Shown: positions 1 through 11,050, counted from the first letter of the stretch. The stretch: 64,000 nucleotides of DNA from Hippopus hippopus (GCA_946811185.2 OX328112.1:25201558-25265557); one strand, 5' to 3'. Translations and numbers: made by a program. The notes: generated by a model from the sequence alone, not told the origin.

Positions 1-1295
1 TAACTCGAAAACCTTTTAAGATATTTTGATAAAAGTTCACACATTTTTAAAGCACCATGAGACGAAGTGTCATGCACAAGAACCATAACTCTGGCTTGTA
101 TATATTTTTCCAGTTATTTCCCTTTAATTATTTTCCTTCACAAATCATGTCCGCTCTATAACTTGAAAACATTTTAAGATATTTTGATAAAACTTCACAC
201 ATTTGTAAATATTTTTCGAGTTATTTCACTTTTATTATTTCCCTTGCTCATTTTATGTACAATTTCGTGTCCGCTCTGTAACTCGAAAACATTTTAAGAT
301 ATTTTGATAAAACTTCACACATTTGTAAATATTTTTCGAGTTATTTCACTTTCATTATTTCCCTTGCTCATTTTATGTACAATTTCGTGTCCGCTCTATA
401 ACTCGAAAACCGTTAGAGATATCTTGATAAAGCTTCATACATTTGTAAAGCACAATGAGATGATGTGTCATGCACAAGAACCATAACTCTGGCTTGTATA
501 TTTTTTGAGTTATTTCCCTTTGATCATATTCCATACAATTAAGTGGCCGCTCTATATCTCGAAAATCATAATGAGATATTTTGATGAAACTTCATACATT
601 TCTGAACCACAATGAGACGATGTGTCATGCACAAGAAACATAACTCTGGTTTGTATATTTTTTGAGTTATTTCCCTTTGATCATTTTCCATACAATTAAG
701 TAGCCGCTCTATAACTCGAAAACCATTTAAGATATTTTGATAAAACTTCACACATCTGTAAAGCACCATGAGACAAAGTGTCATGCACAAGAAACATAAC
801 TCTGGTGTGTATATTTTTTGAGTTGTTTCCCTTGATTATTTTCCTTACTCATTTTACGAACAATTTCGTGTCCCCTCTATTACTCAAAAACCATTAGAGA
901 TATATTGATAAAGCTTCGTACATTTGTAAAGCACAACGGAATGATGTGTCATGCACAAGAACCATAACTCTGGCTTGTATATTTTTTGAAGTATTTCCCT
1001 TTGATCATTTTCCATACAATTAAGTGGCCGCTCTATAACTTGAAAACCGTTTGAGATATTTTGATGAAACTTAATACATTTCTGAACCACAATGAGACAA
1101 TGTATCATGCACAAGAAACATAACTCTGGTTTGTATATTTTTTGAGTTACTTCCCTTTGATCGTTTTCCATACAATTTCGTGTTTATAACTTAAAAACCA
1201 TTAGAGATATTTTGATGAAACTTCATACAATGAGATGCACAGAACCATAACTCTGGTTTGTATATTATTTCAGTTATTTCCCTTCGATTATTTTA
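1..1295. repeat. Diverged tandem satellite array
   Basis: A tandem array of AT-rich units of about 150-170 bp, with shorter variants of about 120 bp near the start. The phrase CCGCTCTATAACTCGAAAAC recurs near 150, 270, 390, 547, 700 and 1026. Each unit also has GTGTCATGCACAAGAA followed by CATAACTCTGG. The open frames here are short, repeat with the array and resemble no protein family I know. The left edge is cut by the window. Confidence 0.85.
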
Positions 1296-2110
1296 CTTTA
1301 TATCACATACTCATTTAGTTCGACTGACTAACTAACATTAACTTTCACTGCTTTCACCATGTGTTTGCATTGTTTTTCCTCAACTTCATATTGTCTGTCC
1401 TCGCTAGTGCTCACAAACTTTATATTGTTTGTCCTTGCTAGTGCTTTTACCTATATGCTAAACTTATTTATTTTCATGAGCCATTTATTTTGCCGTTTTT
1501 TGGCAAGAAAGAGGAGCTTCCTAAAATAAGTTGCTGATAATTTGGTTGTATATACTAATATTGTCAATGCTTTGCCTAGTTCTGTAGTCTGCAATGCCAC
1601 GAAAATATTTTAGAAATTGCCTTGGTGACATATCAATCCTTCTAACACCAAAAAGGAGGGAGACATCTGTTTTTTTGTAGAAAAGCAAGTTCTGGTTGAG
1701 GATTGTTACAAATTTGTTTGATTTGCATTTTTGATAATTGCTATTTGGAAAAATAAATTTGGAATGAGAGTTTGTTTGTTCTGGCTTATACACCTTATAT
1801 TGTGGTAACAGTTCACCACACTATATGCACTAGACCCTGAACTGTAATAGAATTCGCTTTGCCAATTATACTCAATCTGTAAATGGCACTGATTGAAACT
1901 ATTCTCTTATTTTCTTGTGCGAGTCTAAAGCACTATCATATAGGCAATTTTCTGCATCTTGCACCATTTTTGAAAATATTGTGGTTGAAGGAAGAAATAA
2001 CTTACTATGATGCAACATTGACTTCAAATATATCCGTGTATAAAATCAAAACTCAGGCTGATTATCAATTTTTTACCAGGCTGTATAACTTTCACAAGAT
2101 GTATGAACCC
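1296..2110. other. No gene recognised
   Basis: AT-rich sequence. I see no exon with good splice sites, no recognisable protein and no clear repeat boundary. Confidence 0.5.
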
Positions 2111-2330
2111 TTAACTCATTACCAAACAACAATATTTTAGGCTTGTCCAAATCGAAAGCGTTTGCAGACGACAAAAGTGACTGAAAATTTGAAATTTGTT
2201 TTGTGAAGGGTAGAAAACATTGTGGGAAAAGGAGAAAATGCTGCTTACCAGCATTTTCTCCTTTTCCCACAATGTTTTCAAAAGGTTTCTTTCGTAGGGT
2301 CGTGAAAAGTCGGGGTTGTGTGGTAATGCC
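2111..2330 (+). mobile_element. MITE-1 copy (TTAA hairpin MITE)
   Basis: Left end TTAACTCATTACC. The central perfect hairpin (AAAACATTGTGGGAAAAGG arm) peaks near 2252, and the right end is GTGTGGTAATG without TTAA. The + orientation used for this family has the longer arm containing AAAATTTTAG and GAAAGCATTTGCAGAC on the left. Confidence 0.85.
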
Positions 2331-2391
2331 CGGCAGTTACATGTATGTGCCTAATAAACCCAGTGGTCATTTTCAGTCTAGAGTAACACCC

Positions 2392-2763
2392 ATGGCCCGG
2401 TGTCACAAAAAATTTAAGTGTCTTATTTTGCTCAAATCCACTAACATTCATAGTCCAACATAAGTGGAGTTCTTTATTTGAGACACATTTCAATAACATT
2501 CACAGACGTAAGTAACATTCTCAAACCCTGAGTTGACACAATGTTTCAGACTCAAATCAGCAAAATGAAATGACCTAAGTTCATTATTTTGCTGAGTTGA
2601 ATCTGAAAATTTATGTCAGTTCAAAATTTTAGAATGTTATTTAAGTCTGTTAATGTTAGTGAAATGCTTCTCAAATGTTGAACTCAACTTAAGTTGGAAA
2701 ATGGGTCTGTTAACAGAGTTGAGCTAAGTAAGAGACTCAAATTTTTTTGTGAAAGCGGGCCAA
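2392..2763. mobile_element. MITE with long imperfect inverted ends
   Basis: Starts GGCCCGGTGTCACAAAAAA. Its end reads as the reverse complement (TTTTTTTGTGAAAGCGGGCC), with inverted similarity continuing inward past ATTTAAGTGTCTTA. No coding. Fragments of the same element occur at 14,994-15,105 and 38,872-38,990. Confidence 0.7.
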
Positions 2764-2779
2764 GATGATTGAAATTTCT

Positions 2780-2916
2780 TCGTTACTTTTTCCTGTAGTT
2801 TTTCATCATAGAGGACAGTGTAGATTAAAGATCAGATGACATGTTGTGTGCAGTCTGATCTTGATCTACATTGGCTGCAAAGGCAACAATGGTAGTGAAA
2901 GGTGCTCTAAAGGTTA
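2780..2916. mobile_element. MITE-2 copy (partial)
   Basis: Contains the MITE-2 hairpin core (GATCAGATGACA / TGCAGTCTGATCTTGATC) and ends AAAGGTTAA. The left end is not clear. Confidence 0.6.
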
Positions 2917-3019
2917 ATCTTAATTCATGTCAGTTATCCATGCTGTACAAGGTTGTTTTTAAATTCATACGCTGCTAATTTGTCAAGGTGGAAATGGGTC
3001 TGTCACTTTTAGCATTGTG

Positions 3020-3142
3020 ATTGTGATTGTATGGTGTTTAATGCCGTTTTCAACATTATTTCAGTTATATCGCGGCAGCCAGTGCACCTATCCATGCGTT
3101 CCTGGAGTCTCTTTTACCAGTACATCGCACAATTTTCTTTCC
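3020..3142 (-). mobile_element. SINE-1 fragment (3' part)
   Basis: Matches the 3' body of the tRNA-derived SINE seen complete at 55.2 and 56.5 kb: GTATGGTGTTTAATGCC, then TATATCGCGGCAGCCAGTGC. The tRNA-like head is absent. Confidence 0.7.
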
Positions 3143-4090
3143 AACTTTTAGCATTGAGAATCCCTTTATAAATGTCCAAAGGCAAAGGGATGTATACCCC
3201 TAGTGATCTGTCGAGTTTTGTATTCACTATATTTCTCTGCAAATTTGTTTCAGATGGAAGTAAATCAATCACTTTTAGTATTGAGAATCTGTTGATATAA
3301 GCCCAAAGGCTACAAAGTAAAATAAAGTACAATACATGGTTGAATTTGTTTTGGTTTTAGAAGAAATTTTGATTTCATGCCAAAACCTTTGATAAGCCCC
3401 TTTAGTAATTCTAGCTGGGAGTAAATGTTGCATTAGACTCTAGACCATACAGTTACATGTTTAACTCTTTACCAGACAACACAGTAAGTCTTATCCTTTT
3501 TATCCATTGTTTTGTGAAAAAGGACATCAAATGGAACAGATGTTGTATTATACCTGCATAATTTTCTAGAATTGTGCAATATAATATTCAGTAAGAATAA
3601 TAAGAAGTAACATGCAAACTAAATAAAACTGGGATTACCACAAATACACATTATTGTTGTACATGCATAACTTTTTGTAGCAGTGTGCGATGCGTCCTGA
3701 TAAGAATTACAAACATTTGAAATTGTAACAGGTAAAGCTTTCACAGGATAAAGCTTTCATTATCAGTTTATATTATTGTTTGTGTTTGGGAATATACAAT
3801 TTTAAAACCACATACCATGACAGGATGATTTTACTTTAGTGTGGAAAGTTAATAATGTACATATCAATAAAATTAATGACTAAAATAAGACTATGCATAC
3901 ATCTGTTCCAAGTATGAAATTTTCTGATGTTATGAACATTATCGAGTTGGGTTTATAGTTTTGGACAACAGTTCCTGTACTGTACAGTCCTATGTGTTTC
4001 AACATGGAAGAGCCAATTTGAAAACATTTTGGAAAAGGAGAAATCCTACAATGTTTCCGACCCTTACAAAGACAACTTTTAACTTTTTAG
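3143..4090. other. No gene recognised
   Basis: AT-rich sequence with no convincing exon. The short open frames have no recognisable domain. Confidence 0.5.
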
Positions 4091-4097
4091 TTATATT

Positions 4098-4407
4098 TAT
4101 ACCCCCGCAAAATGAATGTTTTCGGGGGTATACTGGAATCAGCCTGTCTGTCTGTGTGTCCGTCGGTCTGTGTGTCCGTCTGTGTACAAAATACTAGTAA
4201 TTTTGTGTTGCAAACTCCTCCTACAGTTTTCCTTCAATTGTATTGAAACTTTGCACATATACTGATCATATATTGAAGATTTGCAAGATGCAATTTTCAA
4301 GTGTCAACTCTTCCTGGTTGAGGAATTATCTCCCCTTGAACTTGACACTCTTTTCTGTCAAAGTGCTGGCGGGGGTATTTTAAGTCACATTCAGTGACAG
4401 CTCTAGT
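4098..4407 (+). mobile_element. Hairpin-initiated non-autonomous element (TATACCCCCGC family)
   Basis: Begins with a hairpin, TATACCCCCGC...GCGGGGGTATA-like (CCCCCGCAAAATGAATGTTTTCGGGGG). A CTGT/CCGT-rich minisatellite follows. It ends with a small hairpin GTCACATTCAGTGAC followed by AGCTCTAGTT. A deleted copy of the same family lies at 43,142-43,333. No coding. The end structure suggests a rolling-circle element; this is inference. Confidence 0.7.
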
Positions 4408-4524
4408 TCTTCTGTCTGCAAACGCTATAAACTCTGAATAGTCTGAAATGTTGTCGTTCAGTGAGGAACTAAGTCAAACTGTCACAGTAACTTTTTGAAA
4501 GACAATGTGCAGGTAAGACTGCTT

Positions 4525-4752
4525 TTAACCCATTACCAGATGACAAAATTTTAGCCTTGTCCAAATTGGAAGCATTTGCAGACAACTTTTTCAGTGTGGC
4601 TCAAATGGTGTTATTTTTCTTTGAAAGGGTAGAAAACGTTGCGGGAAAAGGAGAAAATGCTGGTTACCAGCATTTTCTTCTTTTTCCACAATATTTTTAA
4701 AAGTCTTCTTTCCTTGGGTCATTAAAGTTTGCATTGTGCGGTTAAGGGTTAA
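4525..4752 (+). mobile_element. MITE-1 copy
   Basis: TTAACCCATTACC left end, GGTTAAGGGTTAA right end. Left half of the inverted duplication. Confidence 0.85.
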
Positions 4753-4970
4753 ACAGATATTCATGACTTTAAACGACCCTGAGAAACAAGCCTTTTGAAA
4801 ACATTGTGGGAAATGGAGAAAATGCTAATAACCAGCATTTTCTCCTTTTCCCACAATGTTTTCTACCCAATCAAAGAAAAATTGCACCATTTGAGCCACA
4901 CTGAAATTGTCGTCTGCAAATGCTTCCAGTTTGGACAAGGCTAAAATTTTGTCGTCTGGTAATGGGTTAA
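4749..4970 (-). mobile_element. MITE-1 copy
   Basis: Right half of the inverted duplication. Ends GTCTGGTAATGGGTTAA. Confidence 0.8.
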
Positions 4971-5148
4971 AAGCAGTCTTACCTGCACATTGTCTTGCAA
5001 AAAGTTATTGTGACAGTTACAGCATTTTCTCCTTTTCCAGCAATGTTTTCTACCCTAAACAAGGACTACTTCAAGTGTCCATCATTTTCTCCTTTTCCAG
5101 CAATGTTTTTAAAAAAAAATTCTTCCTCAAGGTTGTTATAGCTTTACT

Positions 5149-5349
5149 AAAATGACAAAATTTTAGACTGGTCCAAATTCGAAGCATTTGCAGACGACAA
5201 ATAAAATGTGACTGAAATGATGGAATTTGTATTTGACATAGTAGAAAACATTGTGGAAAAAGGAGAAAATGCTGGTTACCAGCATTTTCTCCTTTTCCCA
5301 CAATGTTTTCAAAAGCCTACTTTTTCAGGATTGTGTGGTAAAGGGTTAA
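5149..5349 (+). mobile_element. MITE-1 copy, left end lost
   Basis: Joins the consensus at AATGACAAAATTTTAG and ends GTAAAGGGTTAA. Two extra fragments of the hairpin arm lie just upstream (5024-5060, 5083-5140). Confidence 0.75.
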
Positions 5350-5500
5350 AAGTTGTGATTGTTTGGTAAGGGGTTAAAGGTTAACACAAAGTAGATAGCT
5401 AAGATTTTTTTTTCATTTCTTACTCTTTCAAAATGTATTGCAAGTTTCACATTTATTTTACGCTTTTCTTGATAATAATATTTTCAAAGACTGCATGATT

Positions 5501-5735
5501 TTAATCCTTTACCAAACAATATCTGGTTTTCACAACTTGGAGAAAAAGGCTCATAAAAACATGGTGGGAAAAACAGAAAATGCTGGTTATCAGTATTTAT
5601 TCCTTTACTAAGAGTATTTTCTTCTTCCCCCCCCCACCCTTGGAAAAAAAACTCTCACTGTTTCAGCCACAATTTGTTGTCTGCAAATGCTTTCATTATG
5701 AAAGAGTCTAAAATTCTCTTGTCTGGGAAAGGGTT
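5501..5735 (-). mobile_element. MITE-1 copy, degenerate
   Basis: TTAATCCTTTACCAAACAAT left end. The hairpin is disrupted and a C-rich tract lies near 5630. Confidence 0.65.
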
Positions 5736-5946
5736 TGTAGTTTCAATACAAGGATCACAACTTTTTAATCAGCCCATGCAGTTATACCTGTTACTCTCAA
5801 GGCGCAAGTTAAATTTTTATCAGACATAAAAATTTTTTGTGTGGTAAAGGGTTTGTAATTTAAGAGAGTTGTCCATATATGGGTATAAAGAGATGATTGA
5901 ATTAAAAAAACTTCCTTGTAGTTGGATTGGAAATTTCCATCACCCC

Positions 5947-6174
5947 TTAACCCTTTACCACACATTCTCGAGTTTTAAGGATCCTTAGAAAGTGGACTTT
6001 TGAAAACATGGTGGGAAAAGGAGAAAATGCTGGTGACCAGCATTTTCTCCTTTTCCCACAGTGTTTTCTCCATTTTCAAAAGCAAATTCAGTCATTGGAG
6101 TGGCATTTGATTTGTTGTCTGCTAATGCTTTCAATTTGGACAAATCTAAAATTTGTCGTTTGGTAAAGAGTTAA
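5947..6174 (-). mobile_element. MITE-1 copy
   Basis: TTAACCCTTTACCACACA to GGTAAAGAGTTAA with both TTAA sites present. Confidence 0.9.
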
Positions 6175-6186
6175 AGCAATGGTGGA

Positions 6187-6414
6187 CTAACTCTTTTCCA
6201 AATGACAAAGTTTTAGGATTGTCCGAATTGAAAGCATTTACTGACGACAAAATAAATATGACTCAAAGATTGAATTTCTTTTTGGTAAGTTAGAAAACAT
6301 TGTTGAAAAAGGAGAAAATGCTGGTTACCAGCATTTTCTTCTTTTCCCACTATGTTTTCAAAAGCTTTCTTTTTCAGGGTTATTAAAACTCTTGATTGTG
6401 TTGTAGGGGTTTAA
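6187..6414 (+). mobile_element. MITE-1 copy
   Basis: Left target CTAA (degenerate), right TTTAA. Absent at the homologous position near 41,175. Confidence 0.8.
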
Positions 6415-6456
6415 AATGGAAAATGCTTGTCGTTAGAAACTAATCCAGAGTTAATA

Positions 6457-7785
6457 TACGAGGAGTGATCATAAAGATCGTGGACCACCTCATTATTTTG
6501 AAAACTTCTTCACATAGGATTACGAAAAATTGCACAGTTGAGCAATAATTATCTGGTAACTGACCTAAGCTTTCAAATGTCGTCTTATTCACATAGGTAA
6601 AGTGTGACGTCATTTTAATGACGTCATATACTGCATTAGTGGTCCAAAATGTTGGATGACGTTTTGTTTGAGTCGAGAGTAATCATCAAGTTTTACTTCA
6701 AACTCGGAAAGTATTTATCGGAAATCAAAACCAATTTAGAAAAAGATTAAGAGGAATCTGCACTCAAGAAATCTGATATTCGTAAATGGATGGGACCGGT
6801 TTAGACATGAGTGCAATACTGTTAAATGACCCTAAATCTGGCCGTCCATCAACATCAGTCATTGACAAAATCATCACAGATGTAGAGCAGCATGTAGAAC
6901 AAAATCGCCGAGATACTGTGAGGAAAATAGCCGACACATTTAGCATTTCATATAAAAGTGCCAAGGAGGTTTTGACTGACAATCTTGGAATGTCGCGTGT
7001 TTGCACAAGGTGGGTACCTCGACTATTGATGCCCGAGTCAATGGGGGTTAGGGTCAAAATCTATTAAGGAATTTGAGAATGCATTAGGATAGAGGGGTTA
7101 AACTTTACAGATCGTATTGTAACATGCGATGAAACATAGGTACACTTTAAAGAGACTGAAACTAAACAACAAAGCAGTGAACAGAAACATTCGACATTGC
7201 CTTCCGCTGTTAAAACCAAACTTTCCAAGTCAGTCGGCAAAGTTGTGTGTATCATATTTTTCTATACGCCTTTTTTCTTCTAAATCCTGTTTTATCTATA
7301 CATACAACAGTCAATGCTGAGTTTTATGCCCACATTATTCAAAGAAATTTCACACACGCCATACGAAAAAAACGGCCAGTAGTCCTGTTGAGTGATGTCA
7401 CTTTACACCAAGATAATGTCCCAGCTCACAAAGCCGCATTTGTACAGAAAACTCTGCAAAAACTAAACACAGAAACACTAGCCAACCCTCCCTATAATTC
7501 AGCCCTGGCCCCTTGTAACCTTTTGGTAGTTCATGTTTTGAAGGATTCTGTATGTGGCATGCACTACGCCAGCAGAGAGGAACTAACCCTCAACATGACC
7601 GGGTCCTCGAGAGTAATGTCACGTGACGCGCTCGCGCACGTGTTTCACGCATGGGAATCAAGAATAAATACGTGCATAGAATTCGAAGGAGGTTATTTTA
7701 AAAAGAATTAGACATTCCAAGTTGTTTTTTATAACAATATTCCAATACAGGCACTGGTCCACGTTCTTTCTGATCACCCCTTGTA
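6457..7785 (+). mobile_element. mariner-type DNA transposon, dead
   Basis: Terminal inverted repeats of about 30 bp: TACGAGGAGTGATCATAAAG at the left and the reverse complement of TACAAGGGGTGATCAGAAAG at the right. TA precedes the left end. It encloses a mariner-like transposase remnant. The right end abuts a MITE-1 copy and the left flank is GTTAATA, so it seems to have inserted within the first bases of that MITE. Confidence 0.85.
6655..7711 (+). pseudogene. mariner transposase pseudogene
   Basis: A degraded transposase of the mariner family (cut-and-paste DNA transposition, nuclear). The helix-turn-helix region reads GRPSTSVIDKI...TVRKIADTFSISYKS...LGMSRVCTRWVPRLL around 6838-7035, close to the mariner pattern. 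VTCDET near 7120, with a first catalytic Asp, is followed at once by TAG where the family has Trp. The second Asp is in LHQDNVPAH (about 7411). The third catalytic position reads LAPCN, not the usual Asp. Frames also shift between the N- and C-terminal parts. Frameshift, nonsense codon and catalytic substitution make it inactive. Confidence 0.85.
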
Positions 7786-7983
7786 GCTTTTTACCAAACG
7801 ACAATTTTTTTGGACTCGACCAAATCCAAAGCATATACAGACAACAAATCAAATGTGGGTAGAAAACATTGTTGGAAAAGGATTAAATAATGGTTACCAG
7901 CATTTTCTCCTTTTCCCTCAGTGTTTTCAAGAGGCATCTTCCACAGCATTAATAAATGTTGGAATTGTGTTGTAAAGGATTAA
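7786..7983 (+). mobile_element. MITE-1 copy
   Basis: Starts CTTTTTACCAAACGAC directly after the mariner right end. Ends TGTAAAGGATTAA. Confidence 0.75.
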
Positions 7984-8194
7984 ATGCGAGGTAAGGAAGT
8001 AAAAAGCAAAAATACTATAATCTTGATTTACCTTGTCACAAAACCAGTCGAATAAATCAACACGGGAAATTTTACTTCCAGTAATTGAAGTAGCAGGTTT
8101 GTACAATTTGTTGATGCTATGATTGTAGAATTTTTAGACACTATCAATTTGAAATAGATTGAACTGATTTTTTTGTGCCTTATTAGCTCAGCTG

Positions 8195-8300
8195 TTTTCG
8201 AAGAAAAGGCCGAGGTATTGTCATAGCTCCGTCGTCTGCATCATTGTCGTACAAAAACTTTGACATTTTATAGTATCACTGACATTATGGAGGATATTCA
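8195..8300. repeat. Fragment of a hairpin-initiated repeat
   Basis: ATTAGCTCAGCTGTTTTCGAAGAAAA...CGAGGTATTGTCATAGCTCCGTCG resembles the start of the AGCT...CCGTCG elements. Its boundaries are not determined. Confidence 0.4.
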
Positions 8301-8321
8301 CGTCAAACTAAGACTAGTTGA

Positions 8322-8540
8322 TTAACTCTTTGCCAAACAACAAAATTTTAAATTGAAAGGATTTGCAGACAACAAATTAAAGATGGTTCAAATGGCAGAA
8401 TTTGCCCTTGATAGAGTAGAAAACATTGTGGGAAAAGGAGAAAATGCTGGTTACCAGCATTTTCTCCTTTTCTCACAATGTTTTCAAAAGGCATCTCTCC
8501 AAGGGCCGTGAAAACCCGGGATCGTTTGGTAAAGAGTTAA
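8322..8540 (+). mobile_element. MITE-1 copy
   Basis: TTAACTCTTTGCC to GGTAAAGAGTTAA, with a long intact hairpin. Confidence 0.9.
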
Positions 8541-8618
8541 GTTCTATCAAAAGGGAAACCAATACAACGGGCTGGTAACCATTAAAATAATTTTGACAGT
8601 GATACCCCATTTTATTTT

Positions 8619-8830
8619 ACCTTGAGCACAAAGTGCTCAAGGTGAGCTTTTGTGATTGTGCTATGTTTGTCATCCTCTGTGCATCATGTGTCATCAACGT
8701 AGTGTATAATCTACAGGCTATATTTTCAGTTTGATACTCATGAAACTTGGTCAGAATCATTATTTATAAATCTTCTTTCTAACAGCAACTGCAGCAGAAT
8801 GTTGGTACCCATATGTGGTGCTCTTGTTTG
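8619..8830 (+). mobile_element. Hairpin-initiated element (ACCTTGAGCAC family)
   Basis: Starts with the hairpin ACCTTGAGCAC-AAA-GTGCTCAAGGT and ends near GGTGCTCTTGTTT. The end signature is the same type as the elements at 22.9 and 62.5 kb. No coding. Confidence 0.5.
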
Positions 8831-8928
8831 ATTTACAGGAATCGGGATAGATATAAAGAGAAGAGATAAATAAAAATCTTTACTTGTATATTAAAATGAA
8901 TGGCAACCTTGAAACCCATAACAAGTCC

Positions 8929-9440
8929 TATTTTGAGAATGAAACAGCACTTTGGTTTATTTGGTGCTTCAAGAGTTGAAAATACTCAATTGTCACTTGT
9001 CTTTGTGTTTTAAAGTGCTTGGTTTGAGTCCCCTTATCTTTGTTAGGTTAACCACACCCCCACCCGTCTCCCCAACTGTATCTACATAATTTATGACATA
9101 TCTTATTTGAGAATGAAACAGTAGTTTGGTATATTTGGTACTTCAAGAGTTGAAAATGCTCTATTGTCACTTGTCTTTGTGTTTTGAAATGCTTGGTTTG
9201 AGTCCCCTTATCTTTGTTAGGTTAACCACACCCCCACCCCTATCCATGACTACATCTACGTATGACATATCTTATTTGAGAATGAAACAGTAGTTTGGTT
9301 TATTTGGTACTTCAAGAGTTGAAAATGCTCAATTGTCACTTGTCTTTGTGTTTTGAAATGCTTGGTTTGAGTCCCCTTATCTTTGTTATGATAACCACAC
9401 CCCCACCCGTCTCCCCAACTGTATCCACATATGACATATC
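8929..9440. repeat. Three tandem ~165-bp units
   Basis: TTGAGAATGAAACAG...TTTATTTGGT...CACTTGTCTTTGTGTTTT...AACCACACCCCCACCC is repeated at about 8935, 9108 and 9279. A single unit of the same sequence occurs at 21,957 and 43,656, so the triplication is specific to this copy. Confidence 0.85.
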
Positions 9441-9653
9441 TTATTGCAGTATGTTTTTGGATTCATTGTGGCTATAGTCAAAATCCCTTGTAACAAATAA
9501 GTTCTCTTTTTGCCAATTTATTTTCACATGGATTCATGTCTTGAATGATGTGAAATCATGTTGTTACCATGCTATTTATAAAGCACTTGTAAACACTATT
9601 TTATTACATAATGGATATACTGGTACCACATTCACTGAACGTACATACTCGTA

Positions 9654-9919
9654 ATGAGCCATGCTTTGGCAATAGGGGGTTTAATGCATCTCTGACATGC
9701 ATTATGCCAAGCAAGTCGTCCCATAGAACTTTATGGATTCATGAAATCCACTTAGTGTAAGGATCAACTGGATCTTGAGGTAGAATGGTCCTTTGACATG
9801 CAGAAAATTTACAAATAGCAAAGTTTCAACCGAAGTTAGCCTGCACATACTGTGCAAGCAGACCTAGGTCAATACTTTCTGCTGGTGCATTAAGCCCTTT
9901 TTCCCAGAGCATGGCTCAT
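9654..9919. mobile_element. MITE-3 copy
   Basis: Inverted ends ATGAGCCATGCTTTGGC / GAGCATGGCTCAT. Missing from the homologous positions at 22.55 and 44.04 kb. Confidence 0.75.
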
Positions 9920-10077
9920 ACACAAACAAACATGTAGAACCAGTATTTGTTAATACCTATGGGGGCCATCAAATCTATTTCTACGACATGAAATCTGGCA
10001 GTCAGTCATTCTAGGCAACTGGACATATGAGAATAGACGATGCAATTATTGTGCTCAAAATTAAAAACTTGAAAGGA

Positions 10078-10200
10078 TGGAAAACATAATTGGAAAAGGA
10101 GAAAATGTGGGGTAGACATCTCTTTCTTCTCTTCACACAATGTTTTTAAAAGCTTTCTGTTCAGAGTTATTAAAACACTGGTTTAATGGAAAAGTACTTA
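10078..10200 (+). mobile_element. MITE-1 fragment
   Basis: GAAAACATAATTGGAAAAGG followed by a broken hairpin. Confidence 0.5.
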
Positions 10201-10301
10201 TGAAGACATTGTGGAAAATGGAGAAATTTCTTACCATATGAATTGTCTGCTGCAGAAGTTGTCTTTATCAGATACTGAGTTCAAAATTTTGTAATTTGCA
10301 G

Positions 10302-10354
10302 ACACAAGTGCTGGGATAGCTTCAAAGGAGAGGAAGGTAACAAGCACTATGACG
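10302..10354 (+). pseudogene. Truncated cysteine-rich exon of lysozyme unit A
   Basis: TTTGCAG acceptor and GTACGT donor flank a 53-bp exon reading HKCWDSFKGEEGNKHYD. It aligns with the 3' half of the exon at 49,225-49,313 (TKCCDGFKGKDCNEHYD). The donor phase (1) and a phase-2 start are preserved. The 5' half is gone, replaced by AT-rich sequence. Two of the three cysteines expected in this half are replaced (CC to CW, DC to EG), so a folded disulfide domain is unlikely. It belongs with the lysozyme exon at 13.78 kb and supports that copy being non-functional. Confidence 0.6.
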
Positions 10355-10384
10355 GTACGTATGCCACGGTAATAACTTGGTACT

Positions 10385-10957
10385 TTAATCCCCCACCATT
10401 AAAGTGTGGAGGGGGGGATCAAACAGTGTTACCCCTGTCCATGCGTTTGTTTGCATGTATGTATGTATGTATGTATGCATGCAGGTATGTAGTTATGTAT
10501 CGGAAATAGTGGTGTGTGTCCGGCCAATAACTGCCAGATGCATGGTCCGATTCTAAAATAATTTGGCACAAATGATCACCATGGATAGATGATGTGTTGG
10601 AAACAACAAACAGTTGTCCTATATCTTAAATGCTAAAATTTTTGACAAAAATGAACATTTTATTGTCCTACATAACATCATATAGATCTAGTTCATATAG
10701 TTCATATAGTATTTGAGGCCACATGTACAGTTGTACAAAGGTATTTAGCTTCTAAAGGCCCACTTTCATGAAGTTTCCCCAGATCTATTGTATGTTCTGG
10801 ATTGCAGTTCACACTTATATTCACCATTCATTTATAATAACTTGTTTATACCATATTATAGTGACATGGTGTTACATTTTACGATGGTCAAGGTCACTGC
10901 GCTTGCGGGGGGGGGGGGGGGGGGGGGGGGTATTTGTGTGGATGACAAATTCCTAGT
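10385..10957 (+). mobile_element. Hairpin-initiated element (TTAATCCCCCACC family)
   Basis: Begins TTAATCCCCCACC-ATTAAAGT-GTGGAGGGGGGAT (hairpin). A TATG microsatellite lies at about 10,455-10,490. It ends TTCCTAGTT after a G homopolymer. Its layout resembles the 4.1-kb element but the sequence differs. Confidence 0.55.
10907..10930. repeat. 24-base poly-G tract
   Basis: An uninterrupted run of 24 G, an assembly- and sequencing-sensitive site that could form G-quadruplex structures. Confidence 0.95.
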
Positions 10958-11050
10958 TGTTCATTGCCTCTGGCAACAAATTTTTTTGGGCAAATGACTT
11001 TGGAAACATTGGAAGGAATTATGCATCATTTCAGTATCAACATTAATTTA

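Larger units (their letters stand above)
4470..5025. repeat. Large inverted duplication of a MITE-1 copy with its flanks
   Basis: The flank GTCACAGTAACTTTTTG...ACAATGTGCAGGTAAGACTG at 4480-4522 recurs inverted at about 4971-5020. Between them are a + MITE-1 (4525-4752) and a - MITE-1 (4749-4970) that share one TTAA. The whole is an imperfect palindrome of about 550 bp, so it is a local inverted duplication and not two independent insertions. Confidence 0.8.
5385..6420. repeat. Segment homologous to 40,690-41,200
   Basis: TTAACACAAAGTAGATAGCT and the following 100 bases match TTAACACAAAGTGGATAGCT at about 40,700. The similarity continues through the MITE-1 copy at 5501 and the AAGCAGTGGTG-like sequence at 41,165. 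The two MITE-1 copies at 5947 and 6187 are absent from the 41-kb copy. Confidence 0.65.

Noticed and set aside
566..1171. Repetitive reverse-strand frames of 74-95 residues
   Set aside because: They follow the tandem satellite units and have no start, splice or domain evidence.
2203..2463. 86-residue frame across a hairpin
   Set aside because: It reads through the MITE-1 palindrome; similar GKGENAGYQHF-type peptides recur wherever the hairpin is open and are not proteins.
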